DNA of 10,244 nucleotides, taken from Flavobacteriales bacterium (GTDB lineage: Bacteria > Bacteroidota > Bacteroidia > Flavobacteriales > UA16). The stretch lies in NCBI GenBank assembly GCA_030831885.1, contig JAURKF010000203.1:1-10244 (forward strand), given 5' to 3'. Each line of letters opens with the position of its first letter. The stretch's first letter is position 1. The translations under genes were made by a program, and so were the position numbers. The notes beneath the pieces are model-generated. The model saw only the letters and a program-made list of their open reading frames with translations, ran no database searches and was not told the DNA's origin. Below are positions 6,935 through 10,244 of this stretch, one piece after another.

Positions 6935-8062
6935 ATGAACTACCGATCATTTTTATTTCTTGTATTGACATCCTTTTTGGTTGGATGTGACAAAAACTAT
7001 TTCACATGGGAATTAGAAAAAAAACTTAGCGTCCCTATTGTTTCTACCCTTTCAATTGACGCCGCATACGCTACGTCGGCCGCCGTTAAGATTCAACTCG
7101 ATTTCAATGGAAATGGAACGATTACAAAGTTTGGCGTTTGCTACGGACTTCAAACAGATCCGGATATTAGTTCACCCACGCAACTCATAGACGCCGCGGA
7201 TACTGCACAAACAGTATTGATAACAGGATTGACCCCAAACACAACGTATTATGCGAGGGCATTCGCAGAAAATGAAATTGGTATTGCCTATGGAAGCACC
7301 CTTTCATTCTCAACCACCGCTACTTCTGCGCCTGCAGTTAATACCACCGAGGCGCAAGGTATTACAATCAATAGTGCCCAAGTTGGCGGGATAATTTTGA
7401 GTGACGGCGGATTAACGATAACTAATAAAGGCGTTTGCTACTCCTCAACTTCCGCTTCACCCACAACATCCGGCAACACAATAAACGCAGGTAGCGGAAA
7501 CAATGCCTTTACCGCTAACCTATCTGGGCTTCAAAATAACACTACCTACTACGCCCGCTCTTTTGCCACCAACAGCATGGGTACTTCTTACGGACAAACG
7601 ATATCATTTACCACTTTGTCAGTGCCGGACGCATTGGTACAAACGAATAATTGTAATTCATTGAGCGGACTAAATGCGGTATACACGGTATGGCAAGGAT
7701 CGGGTTACCAAAATCTTCCCATGTGCATCGCTACATCTGGAGGGTACTCCGGATCATGCCTTAATGATTGTGTTTCCAACGCCCTTGGTGCATCCGTCGA
7801 ATTTACCCGAACATTCTCAACAAGCGGGCATTTGCGCTTTCGATCACGCTGCTATGACGGAAACTCTATTCGCATTCCAACAGTATCTATCGATGGACAA
7901 AGTGTTTCAACAACCGATTTAACGCCCAACAATTTCGCTTACGATTGGCATTATCTTAAGACAACAGCCATCAGCTCCGGCCAACATACAATACGTATCA
8001 ATTGGAGCCAAGTCAGCGTGTATTATGATTACTCAATAGATGAAATTGAATTCTGGGAATAA
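6935..8062 (+). CDS. Lipoprotein with two fibronectin-III-like repeats and a C-terminal beta-sandwich
   Basis: The 375-residue product begins with a lipoprotein signal (MNYRSFLFLVLTSFLVGC, lipid Cys18, next residue Asp), so it should be anchored in the envelope, possibly at the surface. Two fibronectin-III-like repeats follow, at about 33-128 and 131-228. They share the landmarks GVCY (67-70 and 166-169) and NTTYYAR(A/S)FA followed by an Asn, Gly and YG pattern (102-120 and 202-220), typical of secreted Bacteroidota proteins. The C-terminal part (about 230-375) is a predicted beta-sandwich with five cysteines (240, 264, 275, 279, 306) and an ending SIDEIEFW of the kind seen at the last strand of jelly-roll carbohydrate-binding or MAM-like domains. 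I see no catalytic motif. Binding to a glycan or protein at the cell surface is inference. It stands alone, divergent from folC and convergent with the TonB-type gene, whose stop is eight bases away. Confidence 0.85.
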   Translation: MNYRSFLFLVLTSFLVGCDKNYFTWELEKKLSVPIVSTLSIDAAYATSAAVKIQLDFNGNGTITKFGVCYGLQTDPDISSPTQLIDAADTAQTVLITGLTPNTTYYARAFAENEIGIAYGSTLSFSTTATSAPAVNTTEAQGITINSAQVGGIILSDGGLTITNKGVCYSSTSASPTTSGNTINAGSGNNAFTANLSGLQNNTTYYARSFATNSMGTSYGQTISFTTLSVPDALVQTNNCNSLSGLNAVYTVWQGSGYQNLPMCIATSGGYSGSCLNDCVSNALGASVEFTRTFSTSGHLRFRSRCYDGNSIRIPTVSIDGQSVSTTDLTPNNFAYDWHYLKTTAISSGQHTIRINWSQVSVYYDYSIDEIEFWE

Positions 8063-8070
8063 CCGAGTAT

Positions 8071-8916
8071 TCATTTCAACTTAAAGGTAATCTTTATGCT
8101 TCCCTTTTGCTCATTACCAGAAGGGCTGCTATTGAACTTCGCCTTGCGAGCCGCATCTTCGGCCATTTTGAAAAGTGTGCCGCTGGTAGTATTCGATTTG
8201 GCTGCGTTGGCTATTGCCTTGGTTACGTTTCCGTTTGAATCTACCCAAATATCTACTGCAACCGTTCCTTCATCGGGGGCCGTACCGGTTACTTTGGGTG
8301 TATTCAACATTGACCTGCCGCTTAGGTTCCAGCTCATTCCCGAGCCTGAACCGGATCCCGGTCCTGTGCCGGTGCCATTACCTCCTCCACTGCCGCCTCC
8401 TGATCCTGTACTACCGCCTCCGCCCAATACTCCGCGGCCGTTGATGCTTCCGTTGGGGTCACCTTGCTGACCCGTACCAGTAGTTGTCCCACTTCCGCCT
8501 TTAATGTTGTTGAACGCATTGTTCAAGTTGTTCGATACCTGTTGCTGCGTTGGCTGCTGTTGTGTATTGTCATTGCGAACCGGTGTGTCAGACTTACGAT
8601 TTTCCGATTGCTTCTTATCGCTGATGGTTGGAGCCTCTTGCGACGCATCATCCGTAATTGCATTGGTCTCCTCAACCGCTTGGGGAGTGGGTTCTTCGAT
8701 TACAGGTTCCGGCATAGGCACGTAGCCTTGGCCGTCAACCATGGTACCAATGCCTGCTGCATCGAGCGACATCAAGCCCGTATAGCCTAGGCCTCCATTA
8801 CCGCCGCCGCCACCATTACCACATTTAATAAGGAACAATAGACCTACAATGGTTGCATGAAACAACACGGTGCCCGTAAGCGACCATCTGCGATCGGTTT
8901 CAACAAGATTTGCCAT
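8071..8916 (-). CDS. TonB/TolA-type energy transducer with Gly-rich linker
   Basis: The 281-residue product has TonB architecture. A short cytoplasmic N-terminus with Arg9-Arg10 leads into one membrane helix (about 13-31) holding His20, the same spacing as the essential His20 of E. coli TonB; Thr16 sits where E. coli has Ser16. A Pro/Glu segment (67-95), a Gln/Asn-rich polar stretch (100-135) and a long Gly/Ser/Thr linker (140-195) would span the periplasm. The C-terminal domain (about 200-281) contains GTVAVDIWVDSNGNV and ends GSIKITFKLK, as in TonB/TolA C-terminal folds. The Tyr-Pro pair that usually opens the TonB C-terminal domain is absent (LNTPKVTG instead), so the exact subfamily is open. 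It would carry proton-motive energy from ExbB/ExbD to TonB-dependent receptors. The ATG follows the exbD stop by five bases, which indicates one operon. Confidence 0.85.
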   Translation of the reverse strand: MANLVETDRRWSLTGTVLFHATIVGLLFLIKCGNGGGGGNGGLGYTGLMSLDAAGIGTMVDGQGYVPMPEPVIEEPTPQAVEETNAITDDASQEAPTISDKKQSENRKSDTPVRNDNTQQQPTQQQVSNNLNNAFNNIKGGSGTTTGTGQQGDPNGSINGRGVLGGGGSTGSGGGSGGGNGTGTGPGSGSGSGMSWNLSGRSMLNTPKVTGTAPDEGTVAVDIWVDSNGNVTKAIANAAKSNTTSGTLFKMAEDAARKAKFNSSPSGNEQKGSIKITFKLK

Positions 8917-8921
8917 AGCGT

Positions 8922-9317
8922 TTACTCTTCTTTAGGCTTCGTAGCAATAAACGGATTCCATCCGTTTTGCTTCAGTACAGCAAACAACTCAATTGTTTCA
9001 CCCGTTGGTACGTCACGATCAATATTTAACACAACTTTCTTGTCTGCCGAGTTATTCAATATCGCCTGTAGCTTCAGCTCCACCTCCTCTTTCGGCACAT
9101 CTACGTTGTTGACCAAGTAGCGCAAGTCCGAGGTGATTGTAACGGTCACGGTTGACTGTGTGGGTGTGCCTGTTGAGGTCTTCGGCAAATTCACCTGCTC
9201 TCCATTCACCGCGAGTGTACTGGCGATGATGAAGAAGATGAGAAGCATGAAGATGATGTCTGACAATGCCGACATCGCAGGCTCCACGTGTACTTTGTTT
9301 CTTCTTCCGAAATCCAT
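8922..9317 (-). CDS. exbD: Biopolymer transport protein ExbD
   Basis: ExbD is an inner-membrane subunit of the proton-driven motor that energises TonB. The 131-residue protein has the standard layout: a short basic cytoplasmic tail (residues 1-12), one membrane helix (about 16-36) with SALSDIIFMLLIFFI, and a periplasmic domain with LPKTSTG (44-50), DLRYLVNN, VVLNIDRDVPTGETIELFAVLKQNG and FIATKPKEE. Asp20 is at the place of the proton-carrying Asp25 of E. coli ExbD. The length is close to the family norm (about 130-145). It begins three bases after the exbB stop and ends five bases before the TonB-type gene, so the three are translated from one message. Confidence 0.95.
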   Translation of the reverse strand: MDFGRRNKVHVEPAMSALSDIIFMLLIFFIIASTLAVNGEQVNLPKTSTGTPTQSTVTVTITSDLRYLVNNVDVPKEEVELKLQAILNNSADKKVVLNIDRDVPTGETIELFAVLKQNGWNPFIATKPKEE

Positions 9318-9320
9318 GGG

Positions 9321-10031
9321 TTAGTGCGTTGGTTGTTCTAGAATATCCATGAATTCCACCGCGTTGGCCTCCATCTTGTTCACCACCTTGTTGATACGCG
9401 TTACAAGCGTGTTATAACCAATGTAGGCAATCATAAACACAATAAGACCCACGGCCGAAGAAATCATTTTCAAGTACAAACCTTCTGACACGGTGCCGAT
9501 TTGGAGACTGCCCGCCTCAGCAATATCGCGGAAGATGGTAATTACACCGAACACGGTTCCCAAGAAACCAAACACCGGAGCAATACCCGCAATTGTTGCA
9601 AGGATGGTCACATTGCGATCGAGCTTCGCTGTTTCTAGTTTACCCACGTTCTCAATAGCTTTCTTGATGTCTTCCATCGGTTTTCCGATGCGGCTAATAC
9701 CCTTCTCAATCATGCGCGCAACAGGCGTTTTCGAGGTGCTGCACAAATTGCGAGCGCTATCGAGTTTACCTTGACTTACATACTCCTTAATCTTCTCCAT
9801 AAAGTTCGCCTCCTCCTTATCGGCACGACCCACTGTAAGTGTGCGCTCGATGATTACATACACCGCAATCACGCTCATGATGAGCTGAGGCACGTAGATG
9901 TACCAACCCTTCATAAGCTGATCCATAACGCTGAAATTACCAACCGGAGCGTGCACTGTTGGTGGTGTTACACCTATACCATCTTGTATAGCTCCTGTAA
10001 TCGTTTCTTGAAGAAAAAAGAGAATGTCCAT
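9321..10031 (-). CDS. exbB: MotA/TolQ/ExbB proton channel family protein
   Basis: ExbB forms the pentameric inner-membrane channel around ExbD that couples proton flow to TonB. The 236-residue protein has three membrane helices, at about 43-62, 141-166 and 186-212, with a large cytoplasmic loop (65-140) between the first two. The hallmark GIAPVFGFLGTVFGVITIF (149-167) contains Thr159 at the position of the pore Thr148 of E. coli ExbB. In helix 3, MISSAVGL (189-196) has Ser192 where E. coli has Thr181, a conservative hydroxyl swap. A periplasmic N-terminal stretch with VTPPTVHAPVG (21-31) precedes helix 1. The start at 10031 follows a candidate -7 element by 18 bases. Met36 is a possible alternative start that would remove the N-terminal extension. 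Confidence 0.93.
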   Translation of the reverse strand: MDILFFLQETITGAIQDGIGVTPPTVHAPVGNFSVMDQLMKGWYIYVPQLIMSVIAVYVIIERTLTVGRADKEEANFMEKIKEYVSQGKLDSARNLCSTSKTPVARMIEKGISRIGKPMEDIKKAIENVGKLETAKLDRNVTILATIAGIAPVFGFLGTVFGVITIFRDIAEAGSLQIGTVSEGLYLKMISSAVGLIVFMIAYIGYNTLVTRINKVVNKMEANAVEFMDILEQPTH

Positions 10032-10049
10032 GTGTGCTTGTTTTCAGAT

Positions 10050-10057
10050 AAAATGTA
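10050..10057 (-). promoter_or_regulatory. Candidate -7 element of the exbB-exbD-TonB operon
   Basis: Read on the - strand, TACATTTT is one base from TAnnTTTG and lies 18 bases before the exbB ATG. A TTG about 23 bases further upstream could serve as a weak -33. The distance suits a short leader. Confidence 0.4.
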
Positions 10058-10244
10058 AGCGGTACCCCGTTGTGGGCACTCAACGCGAAAATTGGCCTCG
10101 AATTGCCGTGGCCACGTGCGCGAAAAGAAAACTTATCTAGGAAGCGGTGTTGATAGCGGGGGGCTGGTGTTACCGTGAGCGGCAAGGACGCGCTGCATCG
10201 CTTCCGCAGACTGCTCATGCCATCAGGGGGGCTCTCCAACTACA
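10058..10244. other. GC-rich non-coding region upstream of exbB with inverted repeats
   Basis: No convincing gene is seen. The region contains the perfect 10-base palindrome CGTGGCCACG (10107-10116), two copies of CGCGAAAA (10084-10091 and 10119-10126) and two GGGGGGCT runs (10158-10165 and 10226-10233). GGAAGCGGTGT (10140-10150) can pair with GCATCGCTTCC (10195-10205) into an 11-bp stem with two G-U pairs. An inner four-pair stem AGCG/CGCT (10155-10158 with 10191-10194) continues it. The G-U pairs favour + strand RNA, transcribed away from exbB. It may be part of a structured RNA, a dispersed repeat or the end of a neighbouring element cut by the window edge. I do not recognise a known RNA family. 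Confidence 0.4.

Noticed and set aside
8096..8470. Proline-rich open frame on the + strand opposite the TonB-type gene
   Set aside because: It is the complement of the Gly-rich linker codons; the - strand frame has a complete TonB architecture and operon spacing.
9937..10239. 100-residue - strand open frame overlapping the exbB start
   Set aside because: It overlaps exbB in another frame, is rich in Arg/Ser/Pro with no domain, and crosses the palindrome and stem region.

Overview
The window looks like ordinary chromosome from a member of the Bacteroidota, most likely close to the Flavobacteriales. The basis is gene content (a short one-domain glycogen synthase next to a DUF4270 lipoprotein and glmS; an exbB-exbD-tonB-type operon near folC), several TAnnTTTG-type -7 promoter elements, A-rich rather than Shine-Dalgarno-like leaders, and many secreted or lipoprotein products. 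The placement below phylum is inference.

Left block (1-4112, + strand): a 276-residue GT5-type glycogen/starch synthase domain protein, an overlapping DUF4270 outer-envelope lipoprotein, then glmS, which makes glucosamine-6-phosphate for peptidoglycan and LPS precursors. glmS has its own candidate -7 element. A small three-helix membrane protein gene (4131-4418, -) converges on glmS. A 254-base divergent region follows, then a predicted beta-barrel outer-membrane protein (4673-5497, +). That gene carries the marks of high expression: biased codons, a hairpin at the predicted mRNA 5' end, and a strong GNRA-loop terminator.

Right block: folC (5578-6798, -; folate polyglutamylation) and the exbB-exbD-TonB-type operon (10031 down to 8071, -), which powers TonB-dependent outer-membrane transport with the proton motive force. 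Between folC and this operon, on the opposite strand, lies a lipoprotein with two fibronectin-III-like repeats and a Cys-containing C-terminal beta-sandwich (6935-8062). It looks like an accessory insertion into a neighbourhood I expect to be co-directional in relatives.

The last ~190 bases (10058-10244) upstream of exbB hold no convincing gene but are GC-rich, contain a palindrome, and can fold into a long stem on + strand RNA.

I see no CRISPR array, insertion sequence, tRNA or rRNA, and no clear new multi-gene system. The most rewarding items are the degenerate one-domain glycogen synthase, the inserted lipoprotein, the small conserved-looking membrane protein, and the structured region before exbB.
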